Assembly: GCA_951801155.1 (NCBI GenBank)
Contig: CATOLK010000020.1
Span: 1-12,829, forward strand
DNA from: an uncultured Rickettsiales bacterium
GTDB lineage: Bacteria > Pseudomonadota > Alphaproteobacteria > Rickettsiales > UBA1997
Direction of reading: 5' to 3'
Length of the DNA: 12,829 nucleotides
Shown here: positions 1-6,839 of the stretch, piece after piece
Numbering within the stretch: the stretch's first letter is position 1
Layout of the letters: each line of letters begins with the position of its first letter
The notes under the pieces: model-generated
What the model saw: only the letters and a program-made list of their open reading frames with translations
Databases searched by the model: none
What the model was told of the DNA's origin: nothing
Position numbers and translations under genes: made by a program

Positions 1-140
1 AAACAACAATAAAAACTCTCCTGTTATTTCAGAGTAAAATTTCTTAGCGATTTATTGTTTAGAAAATCTAATCTTGAATGGCGTAAATGAAGGGAAATTA
101 AAGAATAAACTATTATAAAAATAAATAATTTAAAATATGA
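1..140 (-). repeat. Degenerate, truncated copy (A) of the dispersed palindromic element
   Basis: The stretch from about position 20 to 137 resembles, with many mismatches, the inner and right part of the better copies at 3541-3903 and 6390-6775. It shows the decayed palindromic core (TTGTTTAGAAAATCTAATC, then AATGGCGTAAATGAAGG) followed by the GAAATTAAAGAATAAAC / ATAAAAATAAATAATTT tail. It lies in the same orientation as the 6390-6775 copy. The outer terminal repeat (TGCAGGAGGTCTA) is not recognisable and the other half lies outside the window. I see no gene in 1-237. The slightly GC-richer block GTGGGCAGTGTCAAA at 163-177 stands out but I cannot assign it. Confidence 0.6.
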
Positions 141-237
141 ATGATACTATTTAATGTGTAAGTGGGCAGTGTCAAATTTTTTTTATACAAATAATACAAA
201 GAATAACTTTAGCAAATTACATTTGAACAATAGACTT

Positions 238-774
238 CTACAAATTTGTGGAATATTTTTTATCACTTTTAGTGTTTATTTCAATAGTTTCTTTTTCAAG
301 TTGTTTTGATACATTGATTATAGTATCTATAAAATTTGCTATATTCTCAATTTTTTTCATATTTTCTTTGTTTTTCTCTTTTATTTTTTCCTCTAAACTT
401 ATTATATTATTATCATTTAAGTAAATTGTATTTTTTTCTCTAATTTTACTTATATGAATTGTTTCTTGAACTTTTTTTATAACTTCTTTTTTTTCTTTTA
501 GATATTTTATTTCTTTTTTATTATTCTTTTTTTTGGGTTTATTTATTTTTTCAAGTTCTAAATTATAGTCCTTAACAGTTTTAAAAAGTGCTTTATTTGA
601 AGATTCTTTGTTTTTATAACTTTTACTTTGTTTTTTATCAGAATTACTCAGCATGCCTATATTTGATAGGAAATTACCGATAATCGACTTACTTTTAAAA
701 AAAATAGACATTTTATAACCATTACAATCTTTAATAATAGAATTTATTCTATCATATTTTTTTTTACTTGTCAA
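238..774 (-). CDS. Lys-rich hypothetical protein, last gene of the minus-strand operon
   Basis: I do not recognise this protein. As read it has 178 residues, is very rich in Lys, Asn and Glu, has no membrane segment or signal peptide, and is probably largely helical or coiled in residues 75-175. The start is a TTG whose bases overlap the TGA stop of the MerR gene (TTGA on the minus strand). That fits translational coupling, although no Shine-Dalgarno motif is visible. An ATG at 711 (MSIFFKSKS) is the alternative start and would give 157 residues. It ends with TAG at 240-238. Position and strand make it the distal gene of the DUF2066/AI-2E/MerR transcript. The many A-runs and low complexity mean it may be poorly conserved or decaying. 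Function unknown. Confidence 0.55.
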   Translation of the reverse strand: MTSKKKYDRINSIIKDCNGYKMSIFFKSKSIIGNFLSNIGMLSNSDKKQSKSYKNKESSNKALFKTVKDYNLELEKINKPKKKNNKKEIKYLKEKKEVIKKVQETIHISKIREKNTIYLNDNNIISLEEKIKEKNKENMKKIENIANFIDTIINVSKQLEKETIEINTKSDKKYSTNL

Positions 775-1214
775 ATACTTTTTAATTTTTCGTAAAAAAT
801 ATTTAATTTAGTTTTTAGATCTTTTAAGTTATTTTTTAAATTACTATTATTTATTTTATAGTTGTTATCTATTTTAGGAGTCTCTATATATGTTTTTACA
901 TAAGGATTACTAGTATTGAGTTCAGTTATTTTATTATCTATTTTTGTGTCAAATTCCTCATTGACTTCCACATTTTCAGTTTCAAATAACTTTTGTAGAC
1001 CTTTAATAGTAAAACCTTTATCATACAGATATTTTTTTATTAATTTTAAAATTTTTATATCTTTATCATAAAAATATCTTCTTTTTCCATTTCCGATCGT
1101 TGGTTTTATGTAATCTCCAAATTGAGTTTCCCAAAATCTTATTACATATTCCTGTATACCGACTTCTTTAGCTGCTTGTCCAATTGATCTTTTTTTATCT
1201 ATTAGTACTACCAT
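771..1214 (-). CDS. MerR-family transcriptional regulator (alphaproteobacterial IHF-neighbour type)
   Basis: A DNA-binding regulator of 147 residues. Residues 6-75 form a MerR winged helix-turn-helix: IGQAAKEVGI is the first helix-turn-helix, VIRFWETQF is the family's recognition-helix and wing motif (usually LRFWE..F), KRRYFYDKDIKIL is the wing and following helix, and YDKGFTIKGLQKLF closes the domain. From memory, the wording is closest to the MerR-like protein often encoded beside ihfA in Alphaproteobacteria. The C-terminal 70 residues are Asn/Lys-rich with a final helix that could dimerise. No metal-binding Cys cluster is present, so a metal sensor is unlikely. The ATG lies 1 nt after the stop of the AI-2E gene, with no clear Shine-Dalgarno. 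The stop overlaps the next gene's TTG start. Target genes are unknown. Confidence 0.88.
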   Translation of the reverse strand: MVVLIDKKRSIGQAAKEVGIQEYVIRFWETQFGDYIKPTIGNGKRRYFYDKDIKILKLIKKYLYDKGFTIKGLQKLFETENVEVNEEFDTKIDNKITELNTSNPYVKTYIETPKIDNNYKINNSNLKNNLKDLKTKLNIFYEKLKSI

Positions 1215-1215
1215 T

Positions 1216-2283
1216 TTATTTATTATTTATTATTTTTTTTTCTTCAAAATAAAATCTAATTAAAACACCAAGAATTCCAGCTAATGGCATTGAAATAACA
1301 ATTCCCCAAAAACCATACAAAGCACCACCAGCAAATATCCCAAAAAATAACCATAATGGATGAACTTGTATTTTATTACCTATTAAATTTGGAGTAATAA
1401 AATTACCTTCTAAAAATTGTCCCAAAGAAAAAATAACACCAATACTTATTAGTTTCGATATAGAAGTTCCATATTGAAAATATCCTAAGATCAATGCCAC
1501 AAAAGCACCACCAAAAGCACCAACATAAGGTAATAAAGTTAGTATTCCAGCAAAAATACCTACCACAAAAGCATATTTAAAATCAATTAATAATAATCCC
1601 ATTGAATAGTAAAAACCTATTATTAAACTTACATTTATTTGTCCTATAATGTAATGGTGTAAAATGTCATCAATTCTAGTACTTAATTTTAAATAATGTT
1701 CTCTAAATTTGATAGAAATAAAATGTTCTTGGACAAAATTAAACATTTTATCCCAATCTCTTAAAAAATAAAAAGCTATTATTGGACTAATGCAAATTGT
1801 AAAAATACAGTATAATATATATAACGATGAAGATATTAAAGAATTTGTCATATTTCCTAAATATTTTACAATTAGATTTGTAAGTGAGATAAAATGCTTT
1901 TGTAAATCTTTTACATCATGTATTCTAAATATTTTTGCTAATTCACTAACTTTTTCATATAATTTATTGAAATCTATATTTTCAGTTTTTGAAATTACTT
2001 CTCTTAAAAGGCTTATTAATTGATTAAATAGCGCTGGTACAGCAAAAAAACAAACTAAAATTATAAACACACTAAATAATAATACTATAATTAATGATAA
2101 CCAATGTCTAGAAAATTTATTTTCATACTTTTTTACTATATTCTTGAATATATAAGCTATTAAAAATCCCAATATAAATGGTGGTAATATACTTTTTATT
2201 TTATATAAAAAATAAAATACAAATATATACATTAATATGTAAAAAATTTGTTTTATATTGAAAAAACTTAATATTTTATCCAT
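1216..2283 (-). CDS. AI-2E family transporter (PerM/YdiK-like inner-membrane protein)
   Basis: An integral membrane protein of 355 residues, the usual length for the family. Hydrophobic segments lie at about 10-27, 31-50, 62-84, 152-174, 213-234, 238-268, 277-291 and 310-346. A soluble amphipathic stretch at 86-145 separates the third and fourth, as in other members. Family signatures are visible: GILTLLPYVGAFGG (246-259) and the LEGNFITPNLIGNKIQVHPL block (291-310). Members are putative exporters; some have been linked to autoinducer-2 or to Na+/H+ antiport, so the substrate here is unknown. The ATG directly abuts the stop of the DUF2066-like gene. An AAAGGA Shine-Dalgarno 6 nt upstream lies inside that gene's 3' end, which supports the start and co-transcription. 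Confidence 0.93.
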   Translation of the reverse strand: MDKILSFFNIKQIFYILMYIFVFYFLYKIKSILPPFILGFLIAYIFKNIVKKYENKFSRHWLSLIIVLLFSVFIILVCFFAVPALFNQLISLLREVISKTENIDFNKLYEKVSELAKIFRIHDVKDLQKHFISLTNLIVKYLGNMTNSLISSSLYILYCIFTICISPIIAFYFLRDWDKMFNFVQEHFISIKFREHYLKLSTRIDDILHHYIIGQINVSLIIGFYYSMGLLLIDFKYAFVVGIFAGILTLLPYVGAFGGAFVALILGYFQYGTSISKLISIGVIFSLGQFLEGNFITPNLIGNKIQVHPLWLFFGIFAGGALYGFWGIVISMPLAGILGVLIRFYFEEKKIINNK

Positions 2284-3420
2284 TTAAAATCCTTTATAAT
2301 TTAAGTAATAATTACCGTTTTTATTTTGTAATATAAACCCTTTATTAGCAAATAAAGCTATAATTTCACTTTCGTCACATTTGTAAAATAATCTTATTTT
2401 TGTAAATTTTGTAGTTAGTAATAATATTTCGTATTTTGTTATAAAATTAAGGTTATTAATTAAATTTTTAACATAAACATATTCCCTAAAATCTGGAATT
2501 GTAAAATAAATGTCTATAAAACTGTTTTTTTTTAATTTATTTATATTTTTCTCATTATTTCTTGCTGCAAGCATTTTGAGTTGTGATTCATTGTTTAAAA
2601 ATTCAAGAGTTTTTACAGATGCTTCTTTAATTAATTCATTTTGTCCCAAACCTTCTTTGTTGGAAAAATTTAACAATCTTTCATTTACGTTTTCCGCATC
2701 TATTTCTTTAAAAGTTATTTCGACAACATCATCTAACGAATTATAACTAGCTAAAGCTATTATAACAGTATTTGAATCGTACTTAGTTAATAATGCTTTA
2801 AATTGATTATAGCTAGCATTATTTATAGCATTTATAGAAAATAAACCTGCATTTGATAAACTATAATTATCTATTATAAATATGTTTTGATAGTCACTAT
2901 TGAAAAAACTTTCATAAGCACTTCTATACCAAATATCGTTGTCTAGAAAATTTATTTTACCATTTTTATTCTCAAATAATGGTATGTATAAATAAATAGC
3001 ATCTTTTACTATATTTCGTCCTATACCTAATTTTTTTAAATTAAAATTAATAAATTCTTTATTAAAAACAAATGTTAATGTGCTGGAATAAGATTCTTTT
3101 GTAATAATTTCGTCAGATATTTTTATTGTTTCTATCATTTCAGAAATCATGCTATCATCTATAAATTTTGTATAGTCTTCATTTATATTACCCTTTTTAA
3201 ATAATTCCTTTAATGCTGTTCTTCCAGCTATTTTTATAGCTTCATCTTTAGCTTTTTTAGCATCAGTTGATTTATATGAGGCTTTTATATTTTTTATTAT
3301 ATACAAATTTTCACTTTTTATTTGATTGTTTTGCGAGTTTGAATCCTGAATATTATTTGCAAATATATAACTTGTGTTGAAAATGGTAAAAATAATCAAA
3401 AAAATAATTTTTCTAAACAT
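2284..3420 (-). CDS. DUF2066-like exported protein
   Basis: A 378-residue protein with an N-terminal signal peptide: basic MFRK, hydrophobic core 5-20, probable cleavage after IFA (about 21). It should reach the periplasm or envelope. Residues 40-75 (NIKASYKSTDAKKAKDEAIK, then a run of AL..L residues) match the opening of the DUF2066 family, whose members start with a beta strand followed by an Ala/Arg-rich helix. The remainder alternates predicted strands and helices. Function is unknown for the family. From memory, DUF2066 proteins often sit beside AI-2E transporters in Alphaproteobacteria, and that pairing is kept here with zero spacing. It is the promoter-proximal gene. A weak TTGTTT-N16-TAATAT can be read at 3475-3448, and no Shine-Dalgarno precedes the ATG. 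Confidence 0.72.
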   Translation of the reverse strand: MFRKIIFLIIFTIFNTSYIFANNIQDSNSQNNQIKSENLYIIKNIKASYKSTDAKKAKDEAIKIAGRTALKELFKKGNINEDYTKFIDDSMISEMIETIKISDEIITKESYSSTLTFVFNKEFINFNLKKLGIGRNIVKDAIYLYIPLFENKNGKINFLDNDIWYRSAYESFFNSDYQNIFIIDNYSLSNAGLFSINAINNASYNQFKALLTKYDSNTVIIALASYNSLDDVVEITFKEIDAENVNERLLNFSNKEGLGQNELIKEASVKTLEFLNNESQLKMLAARNNEKNINKLKKNSFIDIYFTIPDFREYVYVKNLINNLNFITKYEILLLTTKFTKIRLFYKCDESEIIALFANKGFILQNKNGNYYLNYKGF

Positions 3421-3559
3421 AGTTTATAATTAAAAATATATGTTTTTATATTATTTTATAAAATTAAAAAAACAACAGATTTAAATTGATTTAAAAAGGT
3501 AATATAAACTAAAATTTTAGGAATATATTATAAATAAAATTAGACCTCCTGCATAAACT

Positions 3560-3588
3560 ATATTCAAATATCAATGATATTTGAATAT
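3560..3588. repeat. Perfect 29-bp palindrome beside the left end of element B
   Basis: ATATTCAAATATCA, one central A, and the exact reverse complement TGATATTTGAATAT. The same palindrome with one mismatch is at 12641-12669 in copy D, and a decayed version is near 6722-6750 in copy C. It is therefore a conserved structural part of the element, possibly a sub-terminal transposase site or a hairpin. Confidence 0.85.
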
Positions 3589-3622
3589 TTTTAAATTTAT
3601 TTATTTTTATGATTGTTTATTT

Positions 3623-3796
3623 TTTAATTTTCTGTTATTTGCGTCATTCTAGATTAGAATTTCTTGACAATTTATTTGTCTAGTTTTTTCTATATTTAAT
3701 ATTTTTTATATTACTGGATTCTACATTAAGATTTTCTAGTAAGACAAGCTTACAAGAAATTCTAATCTAGAATGACGCAAATAACAGAAAATTAAA
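3623..3796. repeat. 44-bp perfect inverted repeat inside element B
   Basis: The left arm 3623-3666 and right arm 3753-3796 are exact reverse complements across 44 bp, separated by 86 nt. Each arm carries the GCGTCATTCTAGATTAGAAT motif of the palindromic core unit seen in the other copies. The loop holds the rest of two opposed units (CTTGACAATTTATTTGTC on one side, CTGGATTCTACATTAAG on the other). The structure looks like two head-to-head core units, with arms kept identical by recent duplication or gene conversion. Confidence 0.85.
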
Positions 3797-3957
3797 GAAA
3801 TAACAAATCTAATAAAAAAAGAAAGATATAAAATAAAAATTATTAAAAAATAAAATTATTAAATATATATAGAAAATAAGAGTAGTTTTATACAGGAGGT
3901 CTATTATAAATTAAAATTTTATAAATTTATAAATTTTTTAATGTGATTTGCAGTTTG

Positions 3958-3988
3958 TTGACTTTTATTATAATTATATTAATATAAT
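3958..3988 (+). promoter_or_regulatory. Candidate promoter with dyad for the ankyrin/CE gene
   Basis: TTGACT (-35, 3958-3963) is followed by TTT and, after a 19-nt spacer, by a perfect TATAAT (3983-3988). The -10 box is one half of a perfect 16-bp palindrome, ATTATATTAATATAAT (3973-3988). The spacer is longer than the ideal 17 nt, so activity may depend on a regulator. An alternative -10, TTAATA at 3979-3984, would give a 15-nt spacer. Transcription would start near 3995, leaving a leader of about 28 nt before the ATG at 4023. Confidence 0.5.
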
Positions 3989-4022
3989 CTTGTTAAATAA
4001 TTGTAAAATTAATGGAGTTAAT

Positions 4023-6320
4023 ATGGAAAGTATAGAGGATTTTGATAAATTTACAACAGCTATTGCAAAAAATGACATTAGTTTAGTAAAGAAATTAGCT
4101 GATAAAAACAATATAAACAACTCATATATTATAGATAAAAAAAGTTATACACCTCTTACTTTAGCTATTGCTTATAATTATATTGATATAATTGAAGAAT
4201 TAATTAATACAGAAGGTATCGATATAAATAAAACGGATACTGACGGAAATACAGCACTTACATTAGCTATTAACTATAATAATATTTATGCTGTTAAAAA
4301 ATTAATCGAAAGAAGTGATATCGACTTAAATAAAGTAAATAATACCGAAAACACACCACTTTTGTTGGCTATTATTAACAATAATATTGAAATTGTAAAA
4401 GATTTACTTAAAATAGATGGTATTAATGTAAATCAAGTGGGTAATAATAATATTACTCCCATTATGTGCGCCGTTTTGCAAGATAAATTTGAAATTGTTG
4501 AGCAATTACTCGAAAAAGTTGATTTAGATATAACAAAACCAGAGGGAAATGAAAAACTTTTATACGAGGTAATTCTAAGTAAAAATAATTTAAATATAAT
4601 AAAATTATTTGTTAATTACCTTAATTTAACTTTAAATAAAAATATTAATAGTTCTTTACTATTGGATTTGGCAATTGAAAACAATAACAGCGAAATTATA
4701 AAATTTTTAATTGAAAACTTAAATATAGAATATTTAGAACAAGTAAAAAAGGAAAATTTAGAAAAATTATTATCAAGTTGTTTTTCTTCGAGAAATAACT
4801 TAATTCTTGCAGAATTAATGAACAGTTCTAATCCAAACTTCAAAGAGTATATTTCTAATAATCCTAACACCTATACTGATTTAGTAAATTTATTTTATAA
4901 TTCAAAAAATCAAAAACTAATAAAAGAACTTGAAAAAGGAATGGAAAATAAAATAGATATATTAACTAATGAACAAGTAATAAAAATTTTAGAAAATATA
5001 AGAAACGAGGAAGAACCGAATATAAAGTTATTTAATTTATTATTATCAAAATTAGAAGAATCTGAGAGAAAAAAATACTTTAAATCAATTAAAAAAGTAA
5101 ATCAAAATGATCAAGGAAGGAATCAAGTTAGTATTGATAGGGAATTTATAATAAACGAAGAAACTAATTTTATTGAAATAAAAGATATTGCTTATGCTAG
5201 AATTAAAGATAAAGAAGAAAATTCTAAAATATTATATGAAATAAATTATAATGAAGATGGCAGTAAAACAATTATTCATTACAAGATAGATAAAGAAGAG
5301 GTATTATTTACTGAAATAATAAAAGAAAATGAAGTAATAAAAATTGAATTTAATGAAAATGATTTTGAAAATATTAATAAAGAAAGTAAAAATGAGACTG
5401 AAAGAAAAAATACAATTATAAATTATTTTAGAGACGAAACAATTAAAATATATAATATAAATTACAAAAATATAGATGCTTTTGATGATAATATTTCGCG
5501 TATGAGTTATGCACAATTATATTTAGAAGAATATTTAGAGAATAGAGAGCGAAACATTATTTTAGGACTAGACTTAACAAAAATAAATATTAATAATATA
5601 AACTTACAAACAAAAAATATTTCTGAAGAATTAGTAAAAAGTAATAATAATAAAATAGAATATATTTCAGATAAAATAATAGAAAGTTCAAATTTAGAAA
5701 ATAAAAACAAAACATTCATTTTTGATTTAGGTTATACACTTAACCCAAATAAATTCAATATTACAAATGGTAATTGTGGTTCACATACAACTCAGATTAT
5801 AATATTAGATGGAAAAGCAATTATGATTAATACCGGTGGTGATAAAAATTTTGATAAAAATTTTATTAAACAAATTAATGAAAGAATTAAAGAAAAAACT
5901 AAAAATAATCACGATTCTATTAAAAATTTTAACAATATGTTTCAGCTAAAAGAATTTGGAGTTTGTAATGTGGCTTCAAAAATATATTTAAATATACTTT
6001 TTACTGAATATAAGAAAAAATTTGGAAATTTATCCAAAATAACGGAAAATATGTATATGTTTCAAAAACTGATAAAAAACGTAAACGGAAAAAGGGGGGA
6101 AAGTGAAGAATTTTTAAAAAAAGGAGGAATAATAAAACTCAATGAAGTTAAAGAATTAAGTGATGTTGTTAAGAATACAAATAATATTGTTAAAAGAAAT
6201 TATGGAAAATATTTTAGTGAAGAAAATAAAGAATTTACTGGTTTTAATGAAAAACTTAACTTTGTTATTAATGATCTTACAAAAATCGAAGCCGACAAAA
6301 TAATAGAACAAAATATATAA
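4023..6320 (+). CDS. Ankyrin-repeat protein with probable C-terminal CE-clan cysteine protease/acyltransferase domain
   Basis: A 765-residue cytosolic or secreted protein without signal peptide or membrane segment. Residues 10-235 hold six to seven ankyrin-type repeats (for example TPLTLAIAYNYIDIIEELI at 43-61, TALTLAINYNNIYAVKKLI at 77-95, TPLLLAIINNNIEIVKDLL at 111-129). Residues 366-480 are strand-rich and unassigned. At 588-648 the order His-Asn/Asp-Gln-Cys fits a CE-clan (Ulp1/YopJ/adenain) active site: H588 in GSHTTQIIIL, N603 or D607 in MINTGGD, Q641 as the oxyanion residue and C648 in GVCNVASK. The Gln-Cys gap of 7 equals that of adenovirus protease. If correct, it may remove ubiquitin-like proteins from host targets or acetylate them, with ankyrin repeats choosing the partner. 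The start is set by GGAG at 4014-4017, 5 nt before the ATG. An upstream in-frame TTG at 3948 precedes the predicted promoter. G6 and A8 runs occur near 6094-6122. Confidence 0.8.
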   Translation: MESIEDFDKFTTAIAKNDISLVKKLADKNNINNSYIIDKKSYTPLTLAIAYNYIDIIEELINTEGIDINKTDTDGNTALTLAINYNNIYAVKKLIERSDIDLNKVNNTENTPLLLAIINNNIEIVKDLLKIDGINVNQVGNNNITPIMCAVLQDKFEIVEQLLEKVDLDITKPEGNEKLLYEVILSKNNLNIIKLFVNYLNLTLNKNINSSLLLDLAIENNNSEIIKFLIENLNIEYLEQVKKENLEKLLSSCFSSRNNLILAELMNSSNPNFKEYISNNPNTYTDLVNLFYNSKNQKLIKELEKGMENKIDILTNEQVIKILENIRNEEEPNIKLFNLLLSKLEESERKKYFKSIKKVNQNDQGRNQVSIDREFIINEETNFIEIKDIAYARIKDKEENSKILYEINYNEDGSKTIIHYKIDKEEVLFTEIIKENEVIKIEFNENDFENINKESKNETERKNTIINYFRDETIKIYNINYKNIDAFDDNISRMSYAQLYLEEYLENRERNIILGLDLTKININNINLQTKNISEELVKSNNNKIEYISDKIIESSNLENKNKTFIFDLGYTLNPNKFNITNGNCGSHTTQIIILDGKAIMINTGGDKNFDKNFIKQINERIKEKTKNNHDSIKNFNNMFQLKEFGVCNVASKIYLNILFTEYKKKFGNLSKITENMYMFQKLIKNVNGKRGESEEFLKKGGIIKLNEVKELSDVVKNTNNIVKRNYGKYFSEENKEFTGFNEKLNFVINDLTKIEADKIIEQNI

Positions 6321-6389
6321 TATACTTAGAAATTACAACTAAAAATAAAAAAAATTTTAATTTAAAAGATAAAATTTAGGTTAAATTAA

Positions 6390-6775
6390 TAGACCTCCTG
6401 CATAAAACTGTTATTATTTTCTACATATATTTAATAATTTTTATTTTTATATCTTTTTTTTCATTAGATTTGTTCTTTCTTTGATTTTCCTTTATTTACG
6501 TCATTCCAGATTAGATTTTCTTGTAAGCTTGTCTTACTAGAAAATCTTAATGTGGAATCCAGAGAATATAAAAGATGTTAAATATAAAAAAATATTTTAA
6601 AGGTTTTTTATATTACAAAATATATAAAAATTATTAATATCCTTTTTCTATATTAAAGTAATTTATTTCTGGAATAACATAAATAGAAGTAAATTAAAAA
6701 ATAAATAATCATAAAATAAAAATATTCAAATATTATATTATTGATATTTAAATATAGTTTTATGCAGGAAATCTA
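6390..6775 (-). mobile_element. MITE-like non-autonomous element, copy C (inverted relative to copy B)
   Basis: A 386-bp non-coding element. The left end is TAGACCTCCTGCATAAAACT (6390-6409) and the right end, 6755-6775, is its decayed reverse complement (AGGAAATCTA instead of AGGAGGTCTA). The sequence inside the left end matches the reverse complement of the right part of copy B, and the right part matches the reverse complement of copy B's left part. It therefore lies in the opposite orientation. The core unit at 6499-6562 is well kept, while the distal inner part (6600-6700) has diverged. Copies B and C flank the ankyrin/CE gene on both sides. Confidence 0.82.
6499..6562. repeat. Palindromic core unit in element C
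   Basis: An imperfect palindrome of 64 bp. It opens with CGTCATTCCAGATTAGATTT, has a centre of TTGTAAGCTTGTCTTAC, and closes with AGAAAATCTTAATGTGGAAT then CCAG. The two halves pair through AGATTTTCT/AGAAAATCT and ATTCCA/TGGAAT. The same unit appears inverted at 3714-3778 in element B and as a variant at 12723-12785. It could form a long hairpin in RNA and resembles in style the dispersed palindromic repeats of Rickettsiales genomes. Confidence 0.75.
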
Positions 6776-6812
6776 ATATATAATTTCCATTATTAAATTA
6801 TAAAAACAGAAA

Positions 6813-6829
6813 TTTATGCATTAGGTCTA
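6813..6829 (+). repeat. Second decayed terminal repeat next to element C
   Basis: TTTATGCATTAGGTCTA differs from the element end TTTATGCAGGAGGTCTA at two positions. It lies 54 bp beyond the right end of copy C, just downstream of the kinase stop. It is probably the remnant of an older insertion or an alternative outer border of copy C. Confidence 0.5.
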
Positions 6830-6839
6830 TTAAAAATTA

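Larger units (their letters stand above)
3541..3903 (+). mobile_element. MITE-like non-autonomous element, copy B
   Basis: A 363-bp non-coding element bounded by near-identical inverted termini. The left end is TAGACCTCCTGCATAAACTA (3541-3560). The right end, 3883-3903, is the reverse complement of the same motif, with T for C and one extra base. The ends start and stop with TA, which may be a TA target duplication. Inside are a 29-bp palindrome next to the left end and a 44-bp perfect inverted repeat in the middle. No ORF or transposase is present. Copies with the same ends and flanks occur at 6390-6775 (inverted) and from 12620. It separates the DUF2066 operon from the ankyrin/CE gene. Confidence 0.85.

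Noticed and set aside
163..177. GTGGGCAGTGTCAAA as an insertion-sequence end or, on the other strand, a TTGACA promoter
   Set aside because: No second end, no transposase and no -10 at normal spacing could be found.
3470..3475. TTGTTT as -35 of the DUF2066 operon
   Set aside because: Weak match in AT-rich DNA; mentioned with the gene but not strong enough for its own entry.
3541..3903. CRISPR array in the repeat-rich intergenic regions
   Set aside because: Repeats are palindromic, dispersed and inverted, with no regular spacers and no cas genes.
3948..4022. In-frame TTG start giving a 25-residue longer ankyrin protein
   Set aside because: It lies upstream of the predicted -35/-10 pair and has no Shine-Dalgarno, while ATG 4023 has GGAG at the right distance.
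6090..6126. A5G6 and A8-GGAGG tracts in the ankyrin/CE gene as a programmed frameshift site
   Set aside because: The frame is open to a sensible end after the tracts and no alternative-frame extension of note follows. Only a slippage or sequencing-error caution.
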